64,000 nucleotides of DNA from Hydrogenophaga sp. (GCF_011390835.1 NZ_JAABRQ010000010.1:53703-117702), one strand, 5' to 3'; shown: positions 25,294-37,751, counted from the first letter of the stretch. The notes: generated from the letters alone by a model not told the origin. Numbers and translations: made by a program.

Positions 25294-26577
25294 TCACCCG
25301 TGAAGATCGTCGCGCCGTGCGATCTCAAGCAGGCGATCCAGCTCGTGCGGGTGTTCGCGCTGGTTGTGGCGGTGCCAAAGCGCGATCAGGCCCATGAAGC
25401 CGGCCACCACCAGGCCGAAAAGGGTAATGGCGACAAAAGCCGAGACGCCGGCGGCGGTGGAAAAGCTGTAGAGCGCGCCCAGGCTCAGGATACAGGCCTG
25501 CTCGTTGAAGTTCTGCACCGCGATGGAGCGGCCCGCGCCCATGAGGTTGTGGCCGCGATGTTGCAATAAGGCGTTCATGGGCACCACCAGGAAGCCGCCC
25601 AGCCCGCCCAGCAGCACCAGGAAGGGGGCCGCCACCCAAACGTTGTCGATGAAGTTCATCGCGATCACCAGCACGCCCATGGCGATGCCCAGTGGCATCA
25701 CCCGCGTCGCCTGGTCCAGCCTCATGCGCATCGACGCCACCACCGCGCCCACTGCGGTGCCCAACGCTACCACGCCCACCAGCGCGGAGGCCTGAGAGGT
25801 GGAGTAGCCCAGCGCTGCGCCAGCCCAGGCCAGGACGATGTAGCGCAGATTGCCCGACACACCCCAGAACAGTGTTGTGGTGGCCAGTGAAATCTGGCCC
25901 AGGCGGTCGCGCCACAGGCGCTGGTTGCAGCGCCAGAAATCTGGCAGCAGCGCCAGCGGGTTGGTGGGCATGGGGCGTGGGGTCACGCCGGTGAGCGGAA
26001 TGCGGGTGTTGAACCAGGCCGCCAGCGCGTACACCACCACCAGCACCGCAATCGCCGCCTCGGGCGGGGTATTCACCCCGGTTTGCATGAACGGCAGGTC
26101 CAGCGCCAGCAGGCGGTTGGACAAGTAGGGTGCAATCAGCTGGCCACCAAGCAACACGCCCAGGATGATGGAGGCAATCGTCAGCCCTTCGATCCAGCCG
26201 TTGGCCTTGACCAGCTGCGATGGCGGTAGCAGCTCGGTGAGGATGCCGTACTTGGCCGGCGAGTAGGCCGCAGCGCCCAGGCCAACCAGCGTGTAGGCCA
26301 GCAGCGGGTGCACGCCCCAGAGCATCATCAGGCAGCCGACCACCTTGATGGCGTTGCTGATGAACATGACTTGGCCCTTGGGTCGGGCGTCGGCAAATGC
26401 GCCCACAAAGGGCGCCAAGGCCACATAAAACAACGCAAACAGCGGCACCAAGGCCGCGGCCTGCCAGTTGGGTGCACCCTGGGTGCGCAGCAATTCGATG
26501 GCCACCACAAACAACGCGTTGTCAGCCAGCGAGCTGAAAAACTGCGCCGTCATGATGGTGTAGAAGCCGCGCTTCAT
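25294..26577 (-). CDS. lplT: Lysophospholipid transporter LplT
   Basis: This 427-residue major-facilitator protein has the LplT opening MKRGFYTIMTAQFFSSLADN, about twelve transmembrane helices, and the conserved FADARPKGQVMFISN loop and GLGAAAYSPAKYGILTELLP. LplT flips lysophosphatidylethanolamine and lysophosphatidylglycerol inward for re-acylation, often together with the Aas acyltransferase, which is not seen here. The long open frame that continues to 27945 on this strand is an antisense artefact across alr; the true start is 26577. It is divergent from alr. Confidence 0.92.
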   Translation of the reverse strand: MKRGFYTIMTAQFFSSLADNALFVVAIELLRTQGAPNWQAAALVPLFALFYVALAPFVGAFADARPKGQVMFISNAIKVVGCLMMLWGVHPLLAYTLVGLGAAAYSPAKYGILTELLPPSQLVKANGWIEGLTIASIILGVLLGGQLIAPYLSNRLLALDLPFMQTGVNTPPEAAIAVLVVVYALAAWFNTRIPLTGVTPRPMPTNPLALLPDFWRCNQRLWRDRLGQISLATTTLFWGVSGNLRYIVLAWAGAALGYSTSQASALVGVVALGTAVGAVVASMRMRLDQATRVMPLGIAMGVLVIAMNFIDNVWVAAPFLVLLGGLGGFLVVPMNALLQHRGHNLMGAGRSIAVQNFNEQACILSLGALYSFSTAAGVSAFVAITLFGLVVAGFMGLIALWHRHNQREHPHELDRLLEIARRDDLHG

Positions 26578-26751
26578 GAGAATGAATGGTGTGCCGAAGC
26601 TGCCCGGGCGCGGAGCCGGGCGCGGGGAATTTGTGCGAAAGTTCGGCGGGTGTCTCCAACGATGCCGGGTTATAGCACGCGCCCCTGATGCGGCTGCTGA
26701 TGACCCCAGCGCCTGCCGCCTGTCTCGCATCACCTCATTTCTGGTCTGCCC

Positions 26752-27870
26752 ATGCCCCGTCCCATCCTCGCCACCATCCATATCGACGCCTTGCGACACA
26801 ACCTGAGCCAGGCGCGCTTGCGTGCGCCCGACGCCAAGTTGTGGGCAGTAATCAAGGCCAACGCCTATGGCCACGGCATCGAGCGTTGTTTCGAGGGTCT
26901 GCGCAGCGCCGATGGCCTGGCTATGCTCGACTTCGACGAAGCGCAGCGCGTGCGCGCCCTGGACTGGCGCGGCCCCGTGCTGCTGCTCGAGGGCGCATTC
27001 GAGCCGCGCGACCTGGAACTCTGTTCGCGCTTGCACCTCTGGCACACCGTGCACTGCAGCGAACAGATCGACTGGCTGGCGGCCCACAAGACCCAGCAGG
27101 CACACCGGATCTTCCTCAAGCTCAACAGCGGCATGAACCGGCTCGGGTTCACCCCTATGGCGTTTCGGGCCGCCTGGGCGCGGCTCAATGCGCTGCCGCA
27201 GGTGGAAGAAATCTCGCTCATGACGCACTTCAGCGACGCCGATGGCCCGCGGGGTATCGCCCACCAGGTGGAGGTGTTTGAAGCGGCCACAGCCGACTTG
27301 CCCGGTGAGCGCACCCTGTGCAACAGCGCGGCCATCCTGCGCCACGCTGGCAGCCCACTGCGAGGTGAAGGGGTGTCGACGCTGGCGGCCGACTGGGTGC
27401 GCGAGGGCATCGCTTTGTACGGCAGTGCGCCGGACCATCCCGAGCACACCGCCGCCAGTTGGGATCTGCGGCCCACCATGACGCTGTCGACTCGCGTGAT
27501 CGGCGTACAGTCGTTGCAGCCCGGCGATACGGTGGGCTATGGCTCCAGCTTCACCGCCGAGCGGGCGACGCGAATCGGCGTCGTTGCTTGCGGCTACGCC
27601 GATGGCTACCCGCGCCACGCACCGACCGGAACTCCAGTGCTGGTCAACGGCGTGCGCACGCGGGTGGTGGGGCGGGTGAGCATGGACATGATTACCGTCG
27701 ACCTGACGCCGCTGGACGCCGCCACCGGTGTGGGCGCCGAGGTGGTGCTGTGGGGTCGCGCGGCGTCGGGCGCCGCACTGCCGGTGGACGAAGTGGCGGC
27801 TTCGGCCGGTACTATTGCCTACGAGCTGTTGTGTGCGGTGGCGCAGCGCGTGCCGTTCACGGTGGCTTGA
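26752..27870 (+). CDS. alr: Alanine racemase
   Basis: The 372 residues show the PLP-dependent racemase signature [11 protein letters not shown] with the Schiff-base lysine K35, and the catalytic tyrosine Y263 in [15 protein letters not shown] appears in the C-terminal beta domain. It interconverts L- and D-alanine for peptidoglycan. Full length, with the ATG at 26752. It is divergent from lplT, with 174 bases between that must hold both promoters. In related species alr and lplT are neighbours as well, so the arrangement is ordinary. Confidence 0.95.
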   Translation: MPRPILATIHIDALRHNLSQARLRAPDAKLWAVIKANAYGHGIERCFEGLRSADGLAMLDFDEAQRVRALDWRGPVLLLEGAFEPRDLELCSRLHLWHTVHCSEQIDWLAAHKTQQAHRIFLKLNSGMNRLGFTPMAFRAAWARLNALPQVEEISLMTHFSDADGPRGIAHQVEVFEAATADLPGERTLCNSAAILRHAGSPLRGEGVSTLAADWVREGIALYGSAPDHPEHTAASWDLRPTMTLSTRVIGVQSLQPGDTVGYGSSFTAERATRIGVVACGYADGYPRHAPTGTPVLVNGVRTRVVGRVSMDMITVDLTPLDAATGVGAEVVLWGRAASGAALPVDEVAASAGTIAYELLCAVAQRVPFTVA

Positions 27871-27960
27871 GGCCTGCGTCCATCCAAGCCGAGCCCTCGG
27901 TGGTTGGGCCTTTGAGCGGCAGTAGCCTCGCTGGCAAGAGTGCAATCTCTAGCTTGGCTC

Positions 27961-27989
27961 TTGTACCCCTGGGGGTATACAGATATACT
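27961..27989 (+). promoter_or_regulatory. Sigma-70-type promoter with CsoR/FrmR-type operator in the spacer
   Basis: TTGTAC (27961-27966) and TATACT (27984-27989) form a -35/-10 pair with a 17-base spacer. The palindrome TACCCC-TG-GGGGTA style sequence (TACCCCTGGGGGTA, 27964-27977) overlaps the -35 and spacer. This C-tract/G-tract dyad is typical of CsoR/RcnR/FrmR-family repressors, and such a repressor is the last gene of this operon (33769). An AGGAG ribosome site and ATG follow at 28013. Confidence 0.8.
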
Positions 27990-28012
27990 GTGGCAGGTAT
28001 AGGAGATTCAAC

Positions 28013-29155
28013 ATGCTTTCCCCGTCTTGCTCACCCCTGCTGGCCGCGCTTCCCGCTGCGGCCGACCGACGCTTTGGCGCCGTGGCCTTGTCGCTGGCTC
28101 TGGCGGCAGGGCTGCTGCTGAGCGGTGCCGCGCTCGCGGCAGATGCCCCGGCACCAGCGCCTCAGGTGCCCGTCATGGACATGGGCGCGCAGGCGGTGGG
28201 CGCCGGCCTGGAGCTGGATGGCAGCCTGCAGGCGGTTCGGCAGAGCACGCTGTCTGCCCAGGCCAGTGGTCGCATTGCGCAGCTGAATGTGAAGGCGGGT
28301 GACCGGGTCAAGACCGGGCAGGTGCTCGCCGTGATTGACGACCGCGCCACGCAGGCTGGCGTGGCCCAAGCGCAGGCCGGTGTGGCCCAGGCCGATGCCC
28401 AGCTCGCCAACGCCCGTGCGAATTTCGAGCGCACACGCGACCTGAGAGCTCAGGGCTTCATCGCTCAGGCGGCGCTGGACAGCGCGCAATCGCAACTGCG
28501 CGCCGCCGAAGCTGGCCTGGCCGCTGCACGCGCCGGGCGCACGCAGTCTTCCCTGGCGCAAGGCTTCACCCGGCTGACCGCACCATATGACGGCTGGGTG
28601 CTGCAAACCCACTCCGAAGCCGGCGCACTCGCAATGCCAGGCACGCCGGTGCTCACGGTCTATGCGCCACAACCCATCCGGGCAGTGGTTTACGTGCCGG
28701 CATCACAACAAGCGGCGGCTTTGCAGGCGCGGCGGGTTGAAGTGCGCCTGCCAGGCAGCACGGCCTGGGTCCAGCCGGCGTCGGTGACCAGCCTGCCCGC
28801 TGCCGATCCGGTGTCGCAGACGGTGGAATGGCGGCTGGACCTGAGCGCTGCCGATGGCGCCAACCAGGTGCCGGGGCGCCAGGTACGCATTCGTTTCGTG
28901 GTCGACTCTGATCAACAGCGGATGGTGGTACCCGAGTCGGCGCTGCTGCGCCGCGGCGAACTCACCGCGGTGTATGTGGTGGTCTCGCGCGGTGAGGGCC
29001 AGCCCGCGGGCTTCGCTTTGCGCGCGGTGCGCACCGGTGCCAGCCACGGCGAGGCCGGGCTGGAGGTGCTGGCAGGCTTGAAGGCGGGTGACCGGGTGGC
29101 CCTGGACCCGGTGCGCGCTGGCCTGGCGGGCGCACAGCCCGCGGCCGGGAAGTGA
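28013..29155 (+). CDS. RND efflux periplasmic adaptor (HlyD/AcrA family)
   Basis: The 380-residue membrane-fusion protein has a signal-peptide region (AVALSLALAAGLLLSGAALA). The lipoyl half-motifs VKAGDRVKTGQVLAVIDDRA and APYDGWVLQTHSEAGALAMPG flank an alpha-hairpin rich in Ala and Gln (about 115-175). Beta-barrel and membrane-proximal domains follow (VVPESALLRRGELTAVYVV). It links the inner-membrane pump encoded next to an outer-membrane channel, which is not encoded here. It is the first gene after a regulated promoter with AGGAG eight bases upstream. Substrates are unknown. Confidence 0.92.
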   Translation: MLSPSCSPLLAALPAAADRRFGAVALSLALAAGLLLSGAALAADAPAPAPQVPVMDMGAQAVGAGLELDGSLQAVRQSTLSAQASGRIAQLNVKAGDRVKTGQVLAVIDDRATQAGVAQAQAGVAQADAQLANARANFERTRDLRAQGFIAQAALDSAQSQLRAAEAGLAAARAGRTQSSLAQGFTRLTAPYDGWVLQTHSEAGALAMPGTPVLTVYAPQPIRAVVYVPASQQAAALQARRVEVRLPGSTAWVQPASVTSLPAADPVSQTVEWRLDLSAADGANQVPGRQVRIRFVVDSDQQRMVVPESALLRRGELTAVYVVVSRGEGQPAGFALRAVRTGASHGEAGLEVLAGLKAGDRVALDPVRAGLAGAQPAAGK

Positions 29156-29165
29156 GAGGTCGGCC

Positions 29166-32441
<3,276 letters not shown>

Positions 32442-32482
32442 TCCTTTTCCCTCTGAGTTGTACTTTTTTCAAGGAGTCTGAA

Positions 32483-32719
32483 ATGAACGTCGAACGTTAC
32501 ATCCGCATCATGGCCGGTCTTGTGGTCATGCTTTCCCTGGCCGTGGGCTACCACGGCAGCCCGATCTTCGTGAGCGAGTGGTTCCTGGCGCTGACCGCAT
32601 TTGCAGGCTTCAACCTGTTCCAGTCGGGTATCACTGGCTTCTGTCCACCCGCCGGCCTGCTCAAGAAGCTGGGCGTGCCTGAGGGCGGCGGCGCCTGCTC
32701 CACCGGCAAGGCCCGCTGA
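32483..32719 (+). CDS. DUF2892 (YgaP-type) small membrane protein
   Basis: The 78 residues open with MNVERYIRIMAGLVVMLSLA and contain two hydrophobic helices with the ending FQSGITGFCPPAGLLKKLGV, the DUF2892 signature. In E. coli YgaP the same domain is fused to a rhodanese. Free-standing copies often accompany sulfur or metal stress genes. Two cysteines (GFCPP and GACS) are visible. A GGAG ribosome site precedes the start. It lies inside the efflux operon between the pump and the channel gene. Confidence 0.85.
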   Translation: MNVERYIRIMAGLVVMLSLAVGYHGSPIFVSEWFLALTAFAGFNLFQSGITGFCPPAGLLKKLGVPEGGGACSTGKAR

Positions 32720-32752
32720 CCGGATTCCCCGCCCACTTTTCCAAAGTCAGCC

Positions 32753-33772
32753 ATGTCCAGTCCGACCCCATTGAAATTCCTGATGCCCGGCTGGTTTTCG
32801 GTGGTCATGGGTCTGTGTGGCCTGAGCCTGGCCTGGCATCGGGCGCAGGCCTTGCTCGGTGACATGGCCGATGGGGTGGCGCTGGTGACAGCAGGCCTCG
32901 CGGCGTTGGTGTTCACCGTGTTGCTGGTGGCCTCGGTGCTGCGCGCCGCGCGCTACCCCGCTGCGTTGGCCGAAGACCTGCGCCACCCGGTGCGCCACGC
33001 CTTCGTGGCGGCGTTTCCCGTGTCGGTGCTGCTGCTAGCGGCGGTGGGTGTCGTGCTGTCCGGGCCAAATCCGATGTGGAACGGCCTGTGGTGGCTGGGC
33101 GCACTGACCCAGCTCTGGGCCACGGTCTGGGTGCTGGGGCGCTGGCTGGCGCCGGTGACGCCGGGGCAAGGCCCGGGCAACACCGGCCTGTGGCCAGCGG
33201 TCACGCCGATCCTGCTGATTCCGGTGGTGGGTAATGTGGTGGTGCCGCTGGCCGGCTTGCCGCTGGGGCACGAGGCCTGGTCGGCTGCGCAATTGGGTAT
33301 CGGCGCCTTCTTCTGGCCCATCGTGCTGGCGCTGGTGCTGGTGCGCCGCCTGGCCCACAGCCCGGTGCCCGATCGCATCTTGCCGGCCTGGTTCATCACC
33401 CTGGCGCCGCCAGCGGTGATCGGCATCGTGCTCGCGCAGTGGCAGGCTCCGCTGCCGCTGGTGCTCGCGCTCTGGGGCGTGGCGCTGTTCACCTTGTTGT
33501 GGCTGCTGCCCATGCTGCGCCGCATCGCCAGTCAGCCGTTTGGCCTGGCGTTCTGGGCGCTGTCGTTCCCACTGGCTGCTCTGAGCACGCTCACCCTCAG
33601 GCTGGCCGAGTTGCAGCCGGGCAGCGGGGCCTGGCAGACCGCGGGTGTGGTCCTGCTGGCCATTACCTCCATCGTTGTGCTGTGGCTGGGTTTTGCCACC
33701 GTGCGCGGCCTGCGCGACGGCAGCCTGCTGGCGCCAGAGCCGCTGGCCAACATCCAGCCCGTGGCAGCATGA
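32753..33772 (+). CDS. TDT/SLAC1-family transporter (TehA/sulfite exporter type)
   Basis: This integral membrane protein of 339 residues has about ten helices. The N-terminal motif MPGWFSVVMGLCGLSLAW and the internal symmetry (TPILLIPVVGNVVVPLAG, LPAWFITLAPPAVIG) are those of the tellurite-resistance/dicarboxylate transporter family. That family includes TehA, the plant SLAC1 anion channel and the yeast sulfite exporter SSU1. Anion efflux (sulfite, nitrate or malate) is the family role; the substrate here is unknown. It shares a four-base ATGA overlap with the repressor gene, so the two are translationally coupled. Confidence 0.87.
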   Translation: MSSPTPLKFLMPGWFSVVMGLCGLSLAWHRAQALLGDMADGVALVTAGLAALVFTVLLVASVLRAARYPAALAEDLRHPVRHAFVAAFPVSVLLLAAVGVVLSGPNPMWNGLWWLGALTQLWATVWVLGRWLAPVTPGQGPGNTGLWPAVTPILLIPVVGNVVVPLAGLPLGHEAWSAAQLGIGAFFWPIVLALVLVRRLAHSPVPDRILPAWFITLAPPAVIGIVLAQWQAPLPLVLALWGVALFTLLWLLPMLRRIASQPFGLAFWALSFPLAALSTLTLRLAELQPGSGAWQTAGVVLLAITSIVVLWLGFATVRGLRDGSLLAPEPLANIQPVAA

Positions 33773-34083
33773 AACAAGCGCCCTTGTCCCGGCCCGAACC
33801 CACCAGCGCGGCGGGTTTGCCCGTCGAACGCAAGGCCGATCTGCTGCACCGGCTGCGCCGCGCCGAAGGACAGGTGCGCGGGCTGCAGCGGTTGCTGGAA
33901 GAGGGGGCTGACTGTGCCCGCATCGCGCAGCAGTTGCTGGCCACGCGCCATGCGCTGGACAGCACCTATGTGCGGCTCAACCTGTCGGTGGCCGAACAGG
34001 AGCTGGCGCAGCCCGGTGACGTTGCGCCCTCAGTGGGCGAGGTGCTGGACCGGCTGCAGACCCGCTTGGGCAAATCGCGCTAG
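33769..34083 (+). CDS. CsoR/RcnR/FrmR-family repressor with incomplete ligand set
   Basis: The 104-residue all-helical regulator matches the family at VERKADLLHRLRRAEGQVRGLQRLLEEGADC, broken here into segments: RRAEGQVRGLQRLL then C49. The Cys at the end of helix one is kept. At the positions of the usual His and Cys/His ligands (25 and 29 residues after the first Cys) the sequence has V74 and E78, so a Cu(I)- or Ni-site of the standard type is missing. H61 is an alternative ligand. It could sense a thiol-reactive or sulfur species rather than metal. It is the last gene of the efflux operon, with a matching operator at 27964, consistent with autorepression. Confidence 0.86.
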   Translation: MKQAPLSRPEPTSAAGLPVERKADLLHRLRRAEGQVRGLQRLLEEGADCARIAQQLLATRHALDSTYVRLNLSVAEQELAQPGDVAPSVGEVLDRLQTRLGKSR

Positions 34084-34146
34084 ACACTCGGCCCCAGCGT
34101 TGCGCAGCGGCTATCTGCCCCGGTTCAGCCCCGCGGCAGATCGGCT

Positions 34147-35688
34147 TCAGCGCCCTGGCGAGCACTCGGCAAAGCCGTAGCGTTCGCAGAAGGGACTGCC
34201 CAGCAGCGGCAGCCAGGTTGGCACCTGGTGGAACTCGCGCGCAATGGTGGTCAGCACCGTGTCGCGATAGGGCTGGAAGCGAAAGCCTGTGCCGTCCACC
34301 GCGTAGAAGCGCACGCCTTCGATCTCGATCACCTGGCTGCTGACGCGCTCGAAGTAGGGTGCGAAGTCAGCCAGGTCGGGCGGGTTGTAGTCGAAGATGC
34401 GCAGGGACTGGCCGTCGAAGTCGCGGAAATTCACCTGCTGATCGTCCTGGCGCGCGTGGTGGCGCCCGACGCCAAACACGGGCACATACTGTTGGTGGTG
34501 GAATGCCAGCATGGCCGCCGGGTTGTAGGTGCGTGCCATCAGCGTGGCGCCAGCTGGCATGTCGCGTTGCAAGGCTTCAACCAGCACGGGCGTTTCGCGT
34601 AGAAACACGGCGCGGTCGTGAAGCCGGGTGGGTTGCCACCACGACAGCGGCGCCCAGGCCACCGCGGCCACGATCAACAGATGAGGGGCCGAGAGCAGCA
34701 GGGTTCCGTTCAGCGAGCGGCGTAAGCTGCGCGCATCGAGGAACAGCGCGGCCCAGGCCACGAATAGCGGTACAAAGCCCAGCACCCAGTGCAGGCCGAT
34801 GGTGCGGCGCAAGCTGATGACCGCGAACAACAGGATGGGAAACAGCCACAGCACGGCCAGCGCCCGCCGTGTGGCTGGAGCCACCCCATCGGCCCGGGGC
34901 GCGCGCCCCGCTTGCCACAGCAGCCAAGGCGTGAACAGGTAGCCCACCATGGCCACGTAGGTGAGTGGTGTCTGCAGGTTCCAGTGACCGCCTTCGTTGC
35001 GATTGAACACGTTGAACATCACATTGGTCCAGCCATGTGTGGCGTTGAAGGCGACGTTGACGGCGATTGCCGGCAGGGCGGCGGCGAACATCAGCAGCGG
35101 CGCCCACCAGCGATCGCGCCGCCAACCCAGGATGTGCACTGCGTAGGCCATGCCCAGCAACACCGCAAAGTATTTCGAGAGGAAGGCCAGACCGACGAAA
35201 CCTCCGGCCAGCGTGTACCAGCCCGCTCCGCGATCCGGACAGGCATTGGCCCGCACATAGCACCAGGCCGATACCGCCATGAACAGCAGCAGCAGCGTGT
35301 CGGTCGTGACCAGCACGAACATCCAGGACCAGGGCAGGGCCAGGTAGACCGCGCCGGCCATCCAGGCGCTGGCCTCGCGCTCAGCCGGCAGGATGCGCAT
35401 CAGCGCATCGACCAGCCCCAGCGCGATCACGCTGGTGACCAGCACGGTGACACTGCGCAGGATGATCGGCTGATCGCTAATGCCATGCAGCACCGCCAGC
35501 AGCCAGCCCACCATGGGCGGGTGGTCCGAATACCCCCATGCCGGGCGCACGCCCCATTGGTAAAAAAACGCCTCGTCGCCCGTGATGGGGAAACCCGCCG
35601 CGATCACGATCTTGAGCAGCAGCGTGCCCGCGAAGATGAGCCAGAACAGCCGCCTGGACGCGGCGATGGAGAAATCAGGAGGCTTCAT
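34147..35688 (-). CDS. GT39/ArnT-like lipid-linked sugar transferase
   Basis: The 513-residue integral membrane protein shows the glycosyltransferase-39 pattern of ArnT/PMT enzymes. The acidic pair is in ITGDEAFFYQWG of the first periplasmic loop, GYSDHPPMVGWLLAV follows, and about eleven helices precede a C-terminal soluble domain (about 390-513). Family enzymes transfer sugars from polyprenyl-phosphate donors to lipid A or proteins on the periplasmic side. With a UbiA-HAD prenyltransferase and a small flippase-like protein just upstream, synthesis, flipping and transfer of one polyprenyl-linked sugar is a consistent reading. A repeat separates it from the flippase gene. Confidence 0.88.
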   Translation of the reverse strand: MKPPDFSIAASRRLFWLIFAGTLLLKIVIAAGFPITGDEAFFYQWGVRPAWGYSDHPPMVGWLLAVLHGISDQPIILRSVTVLVTSVIALGLVDALMRILPAEREASAWMAGAVYLALPWSWMFVLVTTDTLLLLFMAVSAWCYVRANACPDRGAGWYTLAGGFVGLAFLSKYFAVLLGMAYAVHILGWRRDRWWAPLLMFAAALPAIAVNVAFNATHGWTNVMFNVFNRNEGGHWNLQTPLTYVAMVGYLFTPWLLWQAGRAPRADGVAPATRRALAVLWLFPILLFAVISLRRTIGLHWVLGFVPLFVAWAALFLDARSLRRSLNGTLLLSAPHLLIVAAVAWAPLSWWQPTRLHDRAVFLRETPVLVEALQRDMPAGATLMARTYNPAAMLAFHHQQYVPVFGVGRHHARQDDQQVNFRDFDGQSLRIFDYNPPDLADFAPYFERVSSQVIEIEGVRFYAVDGTGFRFQPYRDTVLTTIAREFHQVPTWLPLLGSPFCERYGFAECSPGR

Positions 35689-35744
35689 GACGGATCAAAT
35701 GGAGAAAACAAGGCAGCTTGAACTGCGCATCGTGCCCGGCGCGA

Positions 35745-35836
35745 AGTGCTCCGATCCAGGGCACCTCGGAACTGGCTCCACCAGGCCGCCAGTGCCGCGT
35801 CCTTGAGCGAGTGACGCCGCAGGCGGCGCTGCGGTG
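35745..35836. repeat. Palindromic intergenic repeat, half copy
   Basis: The block CCAGGGCACCTCGGAACTGG, GGCCGCCAGTGCCG and GTGACGCCGCAGGCGGCGCTG matches the right half of the ~190-bp element. It fills the gap between two minus-strand genes of one presumed operon. Confidence 0.7.
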
Positions 35837-35838
35837 GG

Positions 35839-36198
35839 TCAACTGTCCAGCGCCAACAGGCTGACACCGATGACGATCAGCGTGCACGCTGCCACCCGCA
35901 GCCAGGAAAACGGCTCGCCCAGCCAGACCACGCCCACGCCCAGCGTGACCACAAAGCCCAGGCTCACCAACGGATAGGCCACGCTCACGTCCAGCCGCGA
36001 CAGCACCCATAGCCAGAGCACCGCACTTGCACCGTACAGCAGCAGACCCAGCCAGACCAGTGGGCTGGACAGCGCGTGGCCGTAGGTGGTGCCGAGATCA
36101 CCGCCCGGGGGCGCCGACATGCCGCGCTTCATCGCGATCTGCGCCGCCGAAGACAGCAGCACACAGAACAGGGCCAAGCCCAGCGCCACCGATTTCAT
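35839..36198 (-). CDS. ArnE/ArnF-like small membrane transporter (EamA/SMR superfamily)
   Basis: The 119 residues make four transmembrane helices: MKSVALGLALFCVLLSSAAQ, then LVWLGLLLYGASAVLWLWVL, LVSLGFVVTLGVGVVWLGE and VAACTLIVIGVSLLAL. The N-terminal SSAAQIAMKRG is typical of ArnE/ArnF-type polyprenyl-sugar flippase subunits. The drug-pump glutamate (E14 in EmrE) is absent, so multidrug efflux is unlikely. The start overlaps the UbiA-HAD stop by four bases. I discard the longer frame to 36378, which lies inside that gene. Confidence 0.85.
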   Translation of the reverse strand: MKSVALGLALFCVLLSSAAQIAMKRGMSAPPGGDLGTTYGHALSSPLVWLGLLLYGASAVLWLWVLSRLDVSVAYPLVSLGFVVTLGVGVVWLGEPFSWLRVAACTLIVIGVSLLALDS

Positions 36199-37718
36199 AT
36201 ATCCACCCCATTGATGGCCAGCAGGCCAATGCCTGCCATCAGCAGCACCGTGAGCCAGCTGAAGCGGTCGCGCAGCGCGAACTGCAGCGGGTCTTCGCCA
36301 TGAAGCTCGCGCCGCCCGGTCTTGAGCCAGATGCGCATGATCCACAGCAGCAGCAGCGGCGTGGCGGCCCAGAGCCATTCAGGTTGGGCGTACTGTTCGC
36401 GGCCATGCTGGCTGTCGATGTAGAGTGTGAGCACCATCACCGCCAGAAAGCCGCTGGCCATGCCCATGGCGCGAAGCGAGGCGAGGTCGCGCGCCTGGTA
36501 GCCCCGACCTGGCGCCGGCTTCGCGGCCTCATCCTCGAGCTCTTCGAGCTCGGCGCATCGTTTGACCAAGGCCAGGCTCAGGAACAAGAACATTGAGATG
36601 CCAAGCAGCCAGTTGGACAGCGTGACCTGGGCCGCTAACGCACCAGCACCCACGCGCAAGGTGTAGAGCGAAGCCAGCACCAAAACATCCACCAGCGGCA
36701 GGCGTTTGAGCCGCAGTGAATAGGTCAGCGTGATCAGGGTGTAGAGCAGCAGCATGGCGGCAAAGCCACCCGAGACGGCGTACCCAACGCCATAGGCCGA
36801 CGCCATCATCGCCAGCCCCAACAGCACCGCCGTGGGGATGGCGATGACGCCCGAGGCCAGCGGGCGTAGGCGCTTGAGCCGGTGTACCCGGTCGCTGGGC
36901 AGATCGAGCAGGTCGTTGAACAGGTAGGTGGCCGAGGCGCAGAGGCCAAACGCCACAAAGGCTAGCGCGACGTCGAACCAGGCCTCTGGATTCAGCGAAT
37001 GCGCCGCCAGCAGCGGCACGAACAGTAGCGCGTTTTTGGCCCATTGTTTGAGCCGGATCGCGCGCAACACGGTGCCCAGGGTCAGCGGCTGGCGTTCAAA
37101 GACGCGCGCATCGGGGTGTTGCTGCTGCAGCCGGTTGAGCACGGCGCCGGGCGTGTTCACCGCCACCGCCTGCGCGCTGCCCTGCCAGACCGCGAGGTCA
37201 TCCTTGCTGTTGCCCGCATAAGCCCATTGCCGGTGGCCACCCGCCTGGGCGTGTGCCTGGATGGCGTCGCGCTTGTGGCCGCGGCTGAGGTTGGGACCAC
37301 CCTCGGTGCCCAGTGCGTCGTCGAACAGCTGCAGGTGGGCGGCGACCTCGCGCACGATGCGGGCGTCGGCCGCGCTGGCCAGCACCAGCGATCGGCCGCG
37401 AGCGTGTTCATCGCGCAGGTATTGCACGAAGCGCTCGTCGTAAGGCAAGCGCGCCGGATCGGGCCGCACCACGCCCGCGAGGCGCTGCTTGAAGCCCGCC
37501 TTGCCGAGCAGCAACCAGCCCACCAGGCGCAGCAGGTTGAGCGGGCTGCGCCGGATGTACAGCATCACCGACTCGTACAGCGTGTCGCTCAACGTGAGTG
37601 TGCCGTCCAGGTCCACATACAGCGGGCAGGGACGTGGCGCGACGGTGGCGAGGGGCGTGGTCAAGCGGTGAATTCGAGCGGGGTGGGGGTGAGAGGATTC
37701 TAGGGTGCCGGCCATCAT
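36195..37718 (-). CDS. UbiA prenyltransferase fused to N-terminal HAD phosphatase domain
   Basis: The 507 residues join two domains. Residues 30-215 are a HAD-like hydrolase with the nucleophile motif YVDLDGTLTLSD and KRDAIQAH plus GNSKDDLAVW. Residues 225-507 are an eight- to nine-helix UbiA domain with the prenyl-diphosphate motif NDLLDLPSDRVH and a second acidic region near LRMGVGA-type helices. Fusions like this resemble decaprenyl-phosphate phosphoribose synthases, in which transfer of phosphoribosyl is followed by dephosphorylation; applying that here is inference. Two adjacent ATGs (37718, 37715) are possible starts. It is first of a three-gene unit. Confidence 0.87.
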   Translation of the reverse strand: MMAGTLESSHPHPARIHRLTTPLATVAPRPCPLYVDLDGTLTLSDTLYESVMLYIRRSPLNLLRLVGWLLLGKAGFKQRLAGVVRPDPARLPYDERFVQYLRDEHARGRSLVLASAADARIVREVAAHLQLFDDALGTEGGPNLSRGHKRDAIQAHAQAGGHRQWAYAGNSKDDLAVWQGSAQAVAVNTPGAVLNRLQQQHPDARVFERQPLTLGTVLRAIRLKQWAKNALLFVPLLAAHSLNPEAWFDVALAFVAFGLCASATYLFNDLLDLPSDRVHRLKRLRPLASGVIAIPTAVLLGLAMMASAYGVGYAVSGGFAAMLLLYTLITLTYSLRLKRLPLVDVLVLASLYTLRVGAGALAAQVTLSNWLLGISMFLFLSLALVKRCAELEELEDEAAKPAPGRGYQARDLASLRAMGMASGFLAVMVLTLYIDSQHGREQYAQPEWLWAATPLLLLWIMRIWLKTGRRELHGEDPLQFALRDRFSWLTVLLMAGIGLLAINGVDI

Positions 37719-37751
37719 CGCAGCTTCGCCATTGCGCCCGCCGTCCGAAGC

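Noticed and set aside
25294..27945. 883-codon minus-strand ORF covering lplT and alr
   Set aside because: Only the last 427 codons (LplT) are protein-like; the rest is antisense to alr.
34113..34141. Inverted repeat ATCTGCC...GGCAGAT after the CsoR-like gene
   Set aside because: No T-run follows and the loop is 15 bases, so I did not call a terminator.
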